Origin: a virus
Reading direction: 5' to 3' (one strand)
DNA: 64,000 nucleotides
Virus record (IMG/VR): IMGVR_UViG_3300025133_000066
Coordinates: 1-64,000 of that record
Part shown: one piece after another, positions 45,006-54,140 of the stretch
How the letters are laid out: every line of letters begins with the position of its first letter
How positions within the stretch are numbered: the first letter of the stretch is position 1
Notes under the pieces: model-generated
What the model was told of the DNA's origin: nothing
Databases searched by the model: none
The model's input: only the letters and a program-made list of their open reading frames with translations
Translations under genes and position numbers: made by a program

Positions 45006-48000
45006 TTAATCCTCCTCCGATGGTGGTATTGTCGGAGTGAAGCCCGAACTAGGACCAATGTCTCTTTTCTGTATATCTATATTTGCTACCACTCCCGCTT
45101 GTACGGCAGCGGCGGAGTTCTTATTCTGCGCGGCGGATGAGGCATTTGCTTGGCCAACATCTGTGTTTAAGTCTGGTGGGAGGCCAGTGGTGGAAACCGG
45201 TGCTGTTTTTGCGAGTGCTGCCAAACCATCATCTCCATAAGAAACAGTTGCATCTATTTTGGCAAATTCAACCATTGAGAAATAATCATAAGGCCAGTTG
45301 TAGCCGAATACCAATTGATCTTCCGCAGATAACGCCGATGTTTTTTTGGTAGATTCGGCAAGATTATCATAATAATTAGTTTCCGCTCTCTGTTTTACTT
45401 TGAATACCATCCACCGTACTTCATCTTGTAAATCCTTCAACATTTGTTTATTTTTTAAAAGAGGATGAGATATTGTTGCAGTTGATTCTTTAAATTGAGT
45501 TCCAAATTTCGGAGCAATGTTTTGCCATATATAAGATAGATCATTTTTATCGAATGTGTGTTCAAATTCAAAAATATACATTGCGACAGGCTTTGCGCTT
45601 AAGTTTCTAATAAAATCAAATTCAGGCGGGAAAACATATTTATTTTTAATTTTATCTGCCATTTGAAGAACATCTTCATCCACCAGCATTTTATCAGAAA
45701 GATCTTGAGAAATCCCCGAAACATATTCTGCCCAACTTATATTTGCAAAAGGAAGAGAGGGAAAACGATCTTCGATGGGCGCTGACGACCATGCTATTGA
45801 ATAAACATCATTTGTTGGAAGTTCGAAAAACGACCTCCTAGCAAGATTTCCAATTTTAATTTTTTTAGCTGTCTTTTTGATGTTTACCACAAAAGGAACA
45901 GCCACAATAGCTTCGTAAACCGTTCTTGAATCTGAGAGTTGCCCAAGTTTCTTGGTGTTTTTTGCCTGTCTTACCGGACGTCCTGGATTTTGTTTTGGAA
46001 TAAATCCGAGGTTCTGCGCCAAAGACTTTACATCGCCGCCATTATAAAAGGCCGTTATATCGGAATCGTCGGCGCGAGTCTCTAACCAACTTCGGTCGAT
46101 ATCGGCAACTTCAAGAAAAATTCCCTTATTTTCTTCCGGAATTAATCCAAATTGATGCCACATACCAATGGGAGTTGTAGTAATTCCTCCATATCCTTCC
46201 CACGGCTCTTCTGCACCTGTACCCGTTGTCGGAGTTGCAATAACATCAAAGTTTAATGGTCTCTCTGTGGTGTCTCCGAAATTCATTATTGGTGTTTCAA
46301 ATTTAGTTTGAATTGTCCACCTGAGAACATTTGTTGACGGATCCGCATCTGATGGGACATACTCTTTTTGAAATATGTTTAAAGAGGAGCTTAATTGCAT
46401 CGCAAAGCCGTTGACATTATCTTTGTACATTGGATATCCAGTTCCCGAGCCCGTGCTTGGCCAAGATTCAATGCTTGGGATGACCATCGAATCGAGATTC
46501 TTTTTATCGATTCTCCAATATTTTAAAGCGGCATCATTAAATATTTGATCTAGAGTGGGGGTGCCATCGGCAGACGCTTCATATATAATATCTAGCCAAG
46601 CTTCTCCATTATAATAGGGGGGAGTGTGAGAGGGGTAATATCCTTGTGTTGCATCAGCAAGAGAATAATTATTGGGGCCCGTATTTACAGTGGCTCCTGT
46701 ATTCCTGTCTACATTTGGGGCGCCGGCTACCGGTGGCCCAAAAGCAGATGGTCTGGAATACATAGTCATAGTCTCAAAGTTATCGTTGTTAAAAAATAAG
46801 TCCTGAGGATATGGATGTTGATTCCCGGCACCGCCACCGAAACCGCGATTACCTACCGTCGATCTATACATTTTAATTCTCATCCCGTAAAACGAGCCAG
46901 ATTTCAATGGAATAAAATTATCTTCTGATACAGATGAGATAGAACTTAGGGATTCATTTTTTAAGAAGAATTTAGGTACCTCACCCAAGAAATTGTTTAT
47001 CATTAGTTTGTAAGGGTTTCTTGGATCTGTTGGGGCGTTCCTTATTTCTGTCCAAAACTTGCCAGTATTGGCGGAGGAACTAGCACTCGCAGATGGGTGG
47101 GGCTCCATATCATATATCTTAATATCAAAATCATCAAACGATTCTGGCTCCAACAGTGCCTCAAACGGCACCCTATAATCCCACGCATCGCCTCCTCCGG
47201 GCCCAGAGCCGACACCAACTAAATAATAGTCACTATCATCAGTTGTGGAGCCGACTCCTCCCGAGTTTGCAATTCTGACCGGCGTCCAATCATCTGTATA
47301 AATTGGATAATCAACTGCCACCCCGGATTTGATGGTATTAAACATCACTCCTGGTGCAAACATTGTTGCCAGAATGGGCCTATATTTTAAAATATCCACA
47401 TCTGCGGGTAGGCCATACTTGTCATCGGGAACAATTGCGGACTCGTCTAAAAATGAAGTTTTAAATTCTTTAGCGATTTCCAAAGTTCTTTCGACAGGAT
47501 AAAAGCCGTCATAAGGAATAAATTTCATTAATGCTTTGCAAGAAAGAGTTAGATTCTTTGGCAAGCCCGTAAATTGATCGTGCTCATCGGAAATAACTTC
47601 AAAATATTCCATAAAATCTGAGAAAGAATAAATTTTGTAAAAATCGGGTTCGGAGCTATTCTGTGGGGTGTTATCTGATGTTTGGATAGCATATGAGGCG
47701 CCATTTCCATCTATGGTGGTATATAAGACTGTTTGAATATTGTCCTCATTGACTCCAAAAATTGAAAATGACGCGGAGTTATTTGAATTAAAACCGTCTG
47801 ATATATATTTTTGAATATGATCGCTTATTCTAAATTCTGGGATTAAGGACATATCTTTGTTTTTTAATCTCATATTAAGATTGTATAATTCATATTTATC
47901 ATAAAATGGTGTTGATGGAGAAGAAACAAAAGATCCGTCTTCAACATAACCAGCCAATGTGTGGGCTTCAAATTTAGCATTTCCCCCAAAGATAGAAAGA

Positions 48001-51000
48001 TGACCCAAGGAATTAAATAATGAAACACTTGGCCAGTTATTTCCCGTTATTTCATTAGCCATCAAATAATTAGAAGATGTTGCAACAGCCCTCAAAGATG
48101 CTGGGCCCGAGCGATTCAACGAGGAGTGTATGCTTCCCAGCGTATGTTTTCTAGCATAAGTCGGAGAAGGCTTTAGATCTGCTTGAAGCCCGGTAACGGC
48201 CTGATTGAATAACCTAAAAGCAAATGTATAGTCATTTTGAAGCTCTCCTGCGGCGCCAATAGATGCACTTTCGGCTATATATGTCGAAAGGCCTGTTCCA
48301 AATTGCTCGGCAGTGTCAATGGACCAAGCGCTTTGGGAAACCACAAATCCTTGTGAATTTTCTCCTCCTCCGAATTTAGATTCGCCAAGAGTTGTTCTAT
48401 CTAATCTGGAATCTCTCCAAAAAGTATTTTGATATCCAACCCTTGCTCTATTTCTGGTGCTGTAACAATTAATGGCTGCTGGGTATATTTGTTCTCCATA
48501 GGCAAAATAATCAATTCCCTGTATAGGATTATTTATATTAAGCAGGGCGCCATTTGTATACAAAGATAGAATGCGTTCATAGGAGGTCGTAACATTGTCA
48601 TTTGTTATGTTTAGATCTGTCGAAATCGCGCGATTAGCAAAAAATGTTTTTTCACTTCCGTAGGAACTATTGATTTTTATGGTTGCTAAAGAAGGGGTAT
48701 AGGGCCCCGAGGTTAAGTTTGGAGTTGCCGTTGTTAATATATGTCTTAGTGGCTTGTATTTGGAAATAATAGGAGGATCTTCTCTCAATTTAAAGCTGTC
48801 ATTTTCCAAATTATATGCAGTTATATTCGAGCTATTCCACTTTTTAACCAACGGATTTTCGTTTCCTCGAATTTGTTTCCACGAAGGATGTTGATAGGGG
48901 CCATTGCGCTTTAATAATATAGCATTTAATAGTGCAGCAGGGCCGGCATCATAATCAAATGCATCTTGATTAGTAAACCCATCTGGAATTAGAGCGGAAT
49001 TCACATAATCTGAAATATTTGCAGCCGAGGGCCCATATCCTATGAAAGAATTTGAATATTCCAAAGGCTCGTAAACATTATAATTAAGCCAATTATAAAC
49101 CGTTGGAATATAGTAGCTCGAAGTAAAAGAATAAGAGCCGCCTGTACCCAATACGGGCAACGAATTTTTATCAAAGCCAAAGACATAAAAATTCTGTGCT
49201 GGTGGACCTGCAAAGGGGTTTTTTTGATAATGTATTGATACATAATCACTCGCAGAAGAGAATGTCACCAAATCCCCCTCTCCGCTATAAGGAAGATACC
49301 CAAATGTATCATAGGAAATAGCCGAAGCTGTTATCCAAGCATACTGTAAATCTGTTCTTGGGATTGGATGTTGGACATAAAAGTTGTCATAGACCGATGC
49401 TGTAACCGTTGTTGCTCCAGAATCCTTCATTTGTTTGATCGGGTTGCGATTAACCTGATATATACTGCCGGTTCCGTCATAATTTAATGAATTAACTGAA
49501 GAAGAGCCAACACCGATGTTAAATGTATCGGCATAATACCCAAATTGGTTTACATGCGATGCCAGCAAAAGCCTATAAGGATCTCTTACGGCGAAATTTC
49601 TGTAATTAATATCATTATACACCGAAAATTCAGCAGCCTCTGGGTCCAAACCAGGACCGCCATCAGAATCGCCTGCTGTGGACGCGTCTCCCGGACAAGA
49701 AAACCGATTCACAAAGACCCATGCTGATCTTCCTCTTTGTAGTTTTACATAATCATCCAATCCGGCGACAAAAGGAGATGGAATTTCTGAAGCTTCGAAG
49801 CCTCCCGCTTTTACAAAGGCAGAATTGTTCTCGGTTCTTCCACAAGTTTGGACAATTTGATAATCTTGACTATAGTTTCCAAGCTCTCCTGTGGTCATGT
49901 TATCTTTGATATTCTTAATATTGAGAGATCTTTTTGCTACCAAATCTCGATAAAACACGGCTCGGGGCGAATTCACAGGCTGATGTACAAATTTCATCGC
50001 TGTTGGGCCGGTCTGAAATTCTAATGCCCATGCTTCTGGTCGGTCTGTGACAGTATCCGTACCCTGATTAAGAGGAATATGTCTGTGTTGGTTTCCGCCA
50101 ACCCACTTCTCAGTAAATGGGCCCTGTAACGGCACCTCATAATCTTCATATGAATCAATATGCAGGTTATTTACTCCAAATCCTGGTTTGAAGTCTGTAT
50201 TTATCTTGCTATTGTACCCCGTCGTAACGGATGAACTAACTGGGACGAATGGGGCTAGGAAATCACCTTCACCAGTCGCATAGCCAGATTCATCAGCCGT
50301 ATTTGTAGCCTCAAAAGAAAATTTCTTCTTTAAATGAGGATCTAAAACATCGTTACAGTCTTTAAGTCCCTTTACCTGAGATTCTCGGATGATGACTCCG
50401 GAAGAATTTCCAAATTGGATAGCACTTTTTACATTCGTTCTGATATTATTATTATTCGAAGTTAGGCCGCCGTGGATATCATTAGATCTTATAATATTTA
50501 ATTTAAGGGGTGTAGAAAGTTTTCTATTCAAAGCTGAAAGTGTGACTGATAGGATTTGTTCTTTATCGGCATCAACTCCTGCATCGCCAGTAGCTAATGG
50601 TGCTTTATTTCTCTCTGCTTTTTCTTTCCACCAAAAACATGACTCATTTTGAGCATCAGAAACTGGGTGGTGTCCATATTCCCAGTTATATAACATCTCG
50701 TTGATTCCGCGCGCGGCGGCTTCAGGATCATCTTGCTTTAAATCAACAGTTGGATATTTATTCCAATATTTATTTCGCTCTAAAATGTGACTTTCGACAA
50801 CGGTTCTTATTCCATCCTGCTTAACAACACTGGCAGGGAACAAATCCATTATCATTTGGCCCAAAGAGCTATCAATCCACTTATAATACTCGATATATCT
50901 CTCTATATCGGGCTCATTTTGAACTTTTTCAAAAAATAAATGTCTTAATTTTTGGAGATCTTTATATTCTTGACGATATCTGTTAACCGGGTTGCCGATT

Positions 51001-54000
51001 AAATTATTAAAATCTAAAATTGTTGCGAAATAATTGATAATTTGTTGAGTTATCGCGCGATACATGCTTTTTTCTACCATAAAGTAGAAACTAGATGGCC
51101 TTGTCTGCTTTGTAAAAAGTTGATCATCCTCAATATTAAAAACTTTGACCGTATCGTAAGAATTAACAATTTCCGGAGTTGTTTGCTGGGCAACTGGAAC
51201 AAATTCCATGTTTATAATACTCGTATCATTGGGATAAAAGAGATCTCCTCGCCCAGTATGTTGAGATCCTAAAACATTTCCCAACCAATCATATCTTTGG
51301 CGTGTAATCGCAGATCCAGAGGAGAAATCAACTATATTAAAGCCAGCATCTGGCACAGTTGACACTCCTCCGCCGGCATCAGTAGTTGTTATTTGATCGA
51401 AGCTCCAGTGGAGAGCCAACGTCTCCATTTGTGGTATTTCTACATTTCCAATTGATGTAACAAAATTATATGTATTTTGATAAGGAGAATATACTCCAAA
51501 ATTATCATTGTCGCGGGCATGCGACTTAATGACAGAATTATTAAGGTAACTCATCCAATATCTCGTGGATGAAAACTTAAGATCTGAACTCTGGATAAGA
51601 GAGCCCGTGAAATTTTGCCTATGTGCCCCCATATACACCCTTTTGGGTGTCGTCAACAGCTTGTCACCGTCGACTGCGATTGAAGAAGTTAATATTCTTT
51701 CTTCTTGGACAACATCAACTATGGTATTAAGTGCATATAACTCTACAAGATAGTTTGTTATTGTAGAACCAGACACAAGATCCGCGTCTGTTTTCTCTGG
51801 AGATACTCTTAGGGCCAGATTCCACTTCTTATTATCATAAAGATCCTTTATGATCGAGCTTCTTTCTTCAATTCCGAAAAAAGAACTCGTAATCATAAGG
51901 TGGCCGTCCTTAATATTGCTATTTGTGGCGGGCCTTATGGCATATACTTGCAAATCATAATCGGTTGCTGGCCAAGTAAAGTCAGTTGGGGCTGTAGAGT
52001 CTGCCGAATGGAATCCAAAGATTGAAGATGTGATAAACGGAGTGGGATAATATACATTATTGCTAATAATCTTCTTTTTGGGAAATATAACTTCTGTTTC
52101 ATAGGTAAAAGAAGTATAAGTTTCTAAAGTTCCTCCAGATGCTGATATAAAAGATACCGAATCTGGGTTTCCAGAAGCAGTCTGTTGATAAATCGTGCCT
52201 GCGAAGTTGTCAGGCTTATAAAAGTCTATGAATTTTTTCTTTGTCGACGAAAAATCATAATTTTCATTTAGATTATAAACAAGATTGTTGGCATATGCGT
52301 TAATTTTTATTAAATTTTCATCTACGCCATAACAACGGATTAGTTGCTTAAAAGATCTTGAAGTGCCCTTCGATTTATAAATATCAACTATATTATTATA
52401 GATATTTTTATAAATCATATTCTTTGTATCAAACAAGCTGTCCGCGAACTCTTTTTTCTCATCTCTATTGAAGATCTGATTTATCACAGATGAATCTACG
52501 AATATTTCTGGTGCGACGAGACCAACGCCTTCCAACAACTCTCCAGCGAAAGGTATTGGCTTATCACCGGAACTTACATAAGAAATGTTCTTAATTTTAT
52601 TTATTTGTTCTATCTGCAAATGAAGAGTGTCAAAATAGCTGGACATAATTTGAGTTAGGCGCTTTAATTCTCCATCGCTGTCGTTGTCACCATCTATAAT
52701 CCAATTTGGGAAACCATTATATAGAGATGTTGTATTATTATAATCATGATATGAGCCAGATGCCAACATTTCTGTCAAAACGGTTTGAACTGCTGGATTT
52801 TCGGGATAGATAATCGGATCTTTGAATTCGGATGCTGCCGCGTTTGCCTCTACCATCGCTGAATCTGTTGTTCTGGAATTTGTGGTATAACCTGTCCATG
52901 ATCCATTTGAAACGCGGCCAGAATAATCGAGGACGCTAGAATCGATTGAATTAATTCCGGAGATTCCTTCATTAAATTTGTAATAAACACCAAGAGTTGT
53001 ATTTGCTATATCTGTATTGGTTCCTCCGTAAACTTGTGTGAACCAATATCGACTAATGTCTTCCGAAGTTCTCTGGGTTTTCCAATAGCGGAATTCATCA
53101 AGGGAGCCGGTTAATTTACCATCGCCAAGAATTGTGTCCGAGCCAGGATAATTAGCAACCAATGCCCCAATGTTGGCTTGCAGGGATCCCGTTATCTCAA
53201 CGGGCTGGGATCCAACAATAAGATCTGTTTCTACTAAATTTCCGTTTAAATATAGCCTCCACAGGGCATCAGAGCCAGTATTTGCATAAGATACTGCAAA
53301 ATGATTCCACGATCCACTTGTCGTGGCAAAATAAGAAGTTATGTCTTCAAAGAAGATGTTATCAACGCCGTCTCCCCTAAATAGGCAGTCAAGATAAGTT
53401 GTTGTGCCATCCCGGTCGCGGGCCAACGATATATTAAATCTTCCGTCATTTGAGCCGCTTAAATCAAAAATCGTCTCATAAGTGTGATATGTTGGAAGTG
53501 CAGACGCAGGAGGGGCCCATGTCGGCTTCTTTAACCAAAATTCTACTGTTACACCATTGTCCGGATCACATTTGAGATTACTCTCTCTCGTTCCTTTCCC
53601 CGTAAATCCAACATTATCATAAATATCTGTGTCGTAAATGTTTGAATCATCGAAGGTTTCATGAATCGGCTTTCCAATCATTCCTTGGGAAGCAGTGTGG
53701 GGGCCCGCGTATAAATGAATGTATTCTAGGGGTACTGATGTTGGCCAGAATTTGATGCCGCCGTCGTCGTTGTAGTCAATTCCTGCATAACCACCCTCTC
53801 CGTGGTTTATATATCCATTTCTTCTTGGATATTTATTATCCAATAACCATAGGTCGATATATGTTGACTCATTTAGGAATTCTTGTTTTTCTTTTGAGGA
53901 TCCGTCATAAGGATATTCTTCATAAATTCTTGTTATGGCATCTTGATAATATTGTTCAGCAGATCCATATCTGGCGAAGTTTTCTGGATTTGAAAAGTCT

Positions 54001-54140
54001 ACTTGGGGAATAAATCGATTTTTATTTTTCCAAGTCTCTGTAATATTTTCTAGAGATTCTCCATCCTTTCGTATATTTTCGGGTGTTTCTGAAAATATTT
54101 GGGATGGGTTGTCGCCATCAAAAAGGTTTCTTATACTCAT
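45006..54140 (-). CDS. Giant baseplate/fibre protein with LamG domain (3044 residues)
   Basis: The largest gene in the window. I use the ATG at 54138-54140, overlapping the preceding stop (ATGA); an upstream in-frame start at 54164 adds eight residues. A LamG/concanavalin-like domain lies at about 190-370 (GVTVEFWLKKP, SGSWNHFAVSY, LYLNGNLVET, LTGSLDEFRYWKTQRTSED), a fold that often binds sugars. The rest is long, beta-rich and Tyr/Asn/Ser-rich, with many short segments of virion type. By gene order (after gp6) it occupies the position of T4 gp7 and neighbours, but is three times as long as gp7. Likely baseplate wedge or fibre with possible receptor-binding regions. Confidence 0.75.
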   Translation of the reverse strand: MSIRNLFDGDNPSQIFSETPENIRKDGESLENITETWKNKNRFIPQVDFSNPENFARYGSAEQYYQDAITRIYEEYPYDGSSKEKQEFLNESTYIDLWLLDNKYPRRNGYINHGEGGYAGIDYNDDGGIKFWPTSVPLEYIHLYAGPHTASQGMIGKPIHETFDDSNIYDTDIYDNVGFTGKGTRESNLKCDPDNGVTVEFWLKKPTWAPPASALPTYHTYETIFDLSGSNDGRFNISLARDRDGTTTYLDCLFRGDGVDNIFFEDITSYFATTSGSWNHFAVSYANTGSDALWRLYLNGNLVETDLIVGSQPVEITGSLQANIGALVANYPGSDTILGDGKLTGSLDEFRYWKTQRTSEDISRYWFTQVYGGTNTDIANTTLGVYYKFNEGISGINSIDSSVLDYSGRVSNGSWTGYTTNSRTTDSAMVEANAAASEFKDPIIYPENPAVQTVLTEMLASGSYHDYNNTTSLYNGFPNWIIDGDNDSDGELKRLTQIMSSYFDTLHLQIEQINKIKNISYVSSGDKPIPFAGELLEGVGLVAPEIFVDSSVINQIFNRDEKKEFADSLFDTKNMIYKNIYNNIVDIYKSKGTSRSFKQLIRCYGVDENLIKINAYANNLVYNLNENYDFSSTKKKFIDFYKPDNFAGTIYQQTASGNPDSVSFISASGGTLETYTSFTYETEVIFPKKKIISNNVYYPTPFITSSIFGFHSADSTAPTDFTWPATDYDLQVYAIRPATNSNIKDGHLMITSSFFGIEERSSIIKDLYDNKKWNLALRVSPEKTDADLVSGSTITNYLVELYALNTIVDVVQEERILTSSIAVDGDKLLTTPKRVYMGAHRQNFTGSLIQSSDLKFSSTRYWMSYLNNSVIKSHARDNDNFGVYSPYQNTYNFVTSIGNVEIPQMETLALHWSFDQITTTDAGGGVSTVPDAGFNIVDFSSGSAITRQRYDWLGNVLGSQHTGRGDLFYPNDTSIINMEFVPVAQQTTPEIVNSYDTVKVFNIEDDQLFTKQTRPSSFYFMVEKSMYRAITQQIINYFATILDFNNLIGNPVNRYRQEYKDLQKLRHLFFEKVQNEPDIERYIEYYKWIDSSLGQMIMDLFPASVVKQDGIRTVVESHILERNKYWNKYPTVDLKQDDPEAAARGINEMLYNWEYGHHPVSDAQNESCFWWKEKAERNKAPLATGDAGVDADKEQILSVTLSALNRKLSTPLKLNIIRSNDIHGGLTSNNNNIRTNVKSAIQFGNSSGVIIRESQVKGLKDCNDVLDPHLKKKFSFEATNTADESGYATGEGDFLAPFVPVSSSVTTGYNSKINTDFKPGFGVNNLHIDSYEDYEVPLQGPFTEKWVGGNQHRHIPLNQGTDTVTDRPEAWALEFQTGPTAMKFVHQPVNSPRAVFYRDLVAKRSLNIKNIKDNMTTGELGNYSQDYQIVQTCGRTENNSAFVKAGGFEASEIPSPFVAGLDDYVKLQRGRSAWVFVNRFSCPGDASTAGDSDGGPGLDPEAAEFSVYNDINYRNFAVRDPYRLLLASHVNQFGYYADTFNIGVGSSSVNSLNYDGTGSIYQVNRNPIKQMKDSGATTVTASVYDNFYVQHPIPRTDLQYAWITASAISYDTFGYLPYSGEGDLVTFSSASDYVSIHYQKNPFAGPPAQNFYVFGFDKNSLPVLGTGGSYSFTSSYYIPTVYNWLNYNVYEPLEYSNSFIGYGPSAANISDYVNSALIPDGFTNQDAFDYDAGPAALLNAILLKRNGPYQHPSWKQIRGNENPLVKKWNSSNITAYNLENDSFKLREDPPIISKYKPLRHILTTATPNLTSGPYTPSLATIKINSSYGSEKTFFANRAISTDLNITNDNVTTSYERILSLYTNGALLNINNPIQGIDYFAYGEQIYPAAINCYSTRNRARVGYQNTFWRDSRLDRTTLGESKFGGGENSQGFVVSQSAWSIDTAEQFGTGLSTYIAESASIGAAGELQNDYTFAFRLFNQAVTGLQADLKPSPTYARKHTLGSIHSSLNRSGPASLRAVATSSNYLMANEITGNNWPSVSLFNSLGHLSIFGGNAKFEAHTLAGYVEDGSFVSSPSTPFYDKYELYNLNMRLKNKDMSLIPEFRISDHIQKYISDGFNSNNSASFSIFGVNEDNIQTVLYTTIDGNGASYAIQTSDNTPQNSSEPDFYKIYSFSDFMEYFEVISDEHDQFTGLPKNLTLSCKALMKFIPYDGFYPVERTLEIAKEFKTSFLDESAIVPDDKYGLPADVDILKYRPILATMFAPGVMFNTIKSGVAVDYPIYTDDWTPVRIANSGGVGSTTDDSDYYLVGVGSGPGGGDAWDYRVPFEALLEPESFDDFDIKIYDMEPHPSASASSSANTGKFWTEIRNAPTDPRNPYKLMINNFLGEVPKFFLKNESLSSISSVSEDNFIPLKSGSFYGMRIKMYRSTVGNRGFGGGAGNQHPYPQDLFFNNDNFETMTMYSRPSAFGPPVAGAPNVDRNTGATVNTGPNNYSLADATQGYYPSHTPPYYNGEAWLDIIYEASADGTPTLDQIFNDAALKYWRIDKKNLDSMVIPSIESWPSTGSGTGYPMYKDNVNGFAMQLSSSLNIFQKEYVPSDADPSTNVLRWTIQTKFETPIMNFGDTTERPLNFDVIATPTTGTGAEEPWEGYGGITTTPIGMWHQFGLIPEENKGIFLEVADIDRSWLETRADDSDITAFYNGGDVKSLAQNLGFIPKQNPGRPVRQAKNTKKLGQLSDSRTVYEAIVAVPFVVNIKKTAKKIKIGNLARRSFFELPTNDVYSIAWSSAPIEDRFPSLPFANISWAEYVSGISQDLSDKMLVDEDVLQMADKIKNKYVFPPEFDFIRNLSAKPVAMYIFEFEHTFDKNDLSYIWQNIAPKFGTQFKESTATISHPLLKNKQMLKDLQDEVRWMVFKVKQRAETNYYDNLAESTKKTSALSAEDQLVFGYNWPYDYFSMVEFAKIDATVSYGDDGLAALAKTAPVSTTGLPPDLNTDVGQANASSAAQNKNSAAAVQAGVVANIDIQKRDIGPSSGFTPTIPPSEED

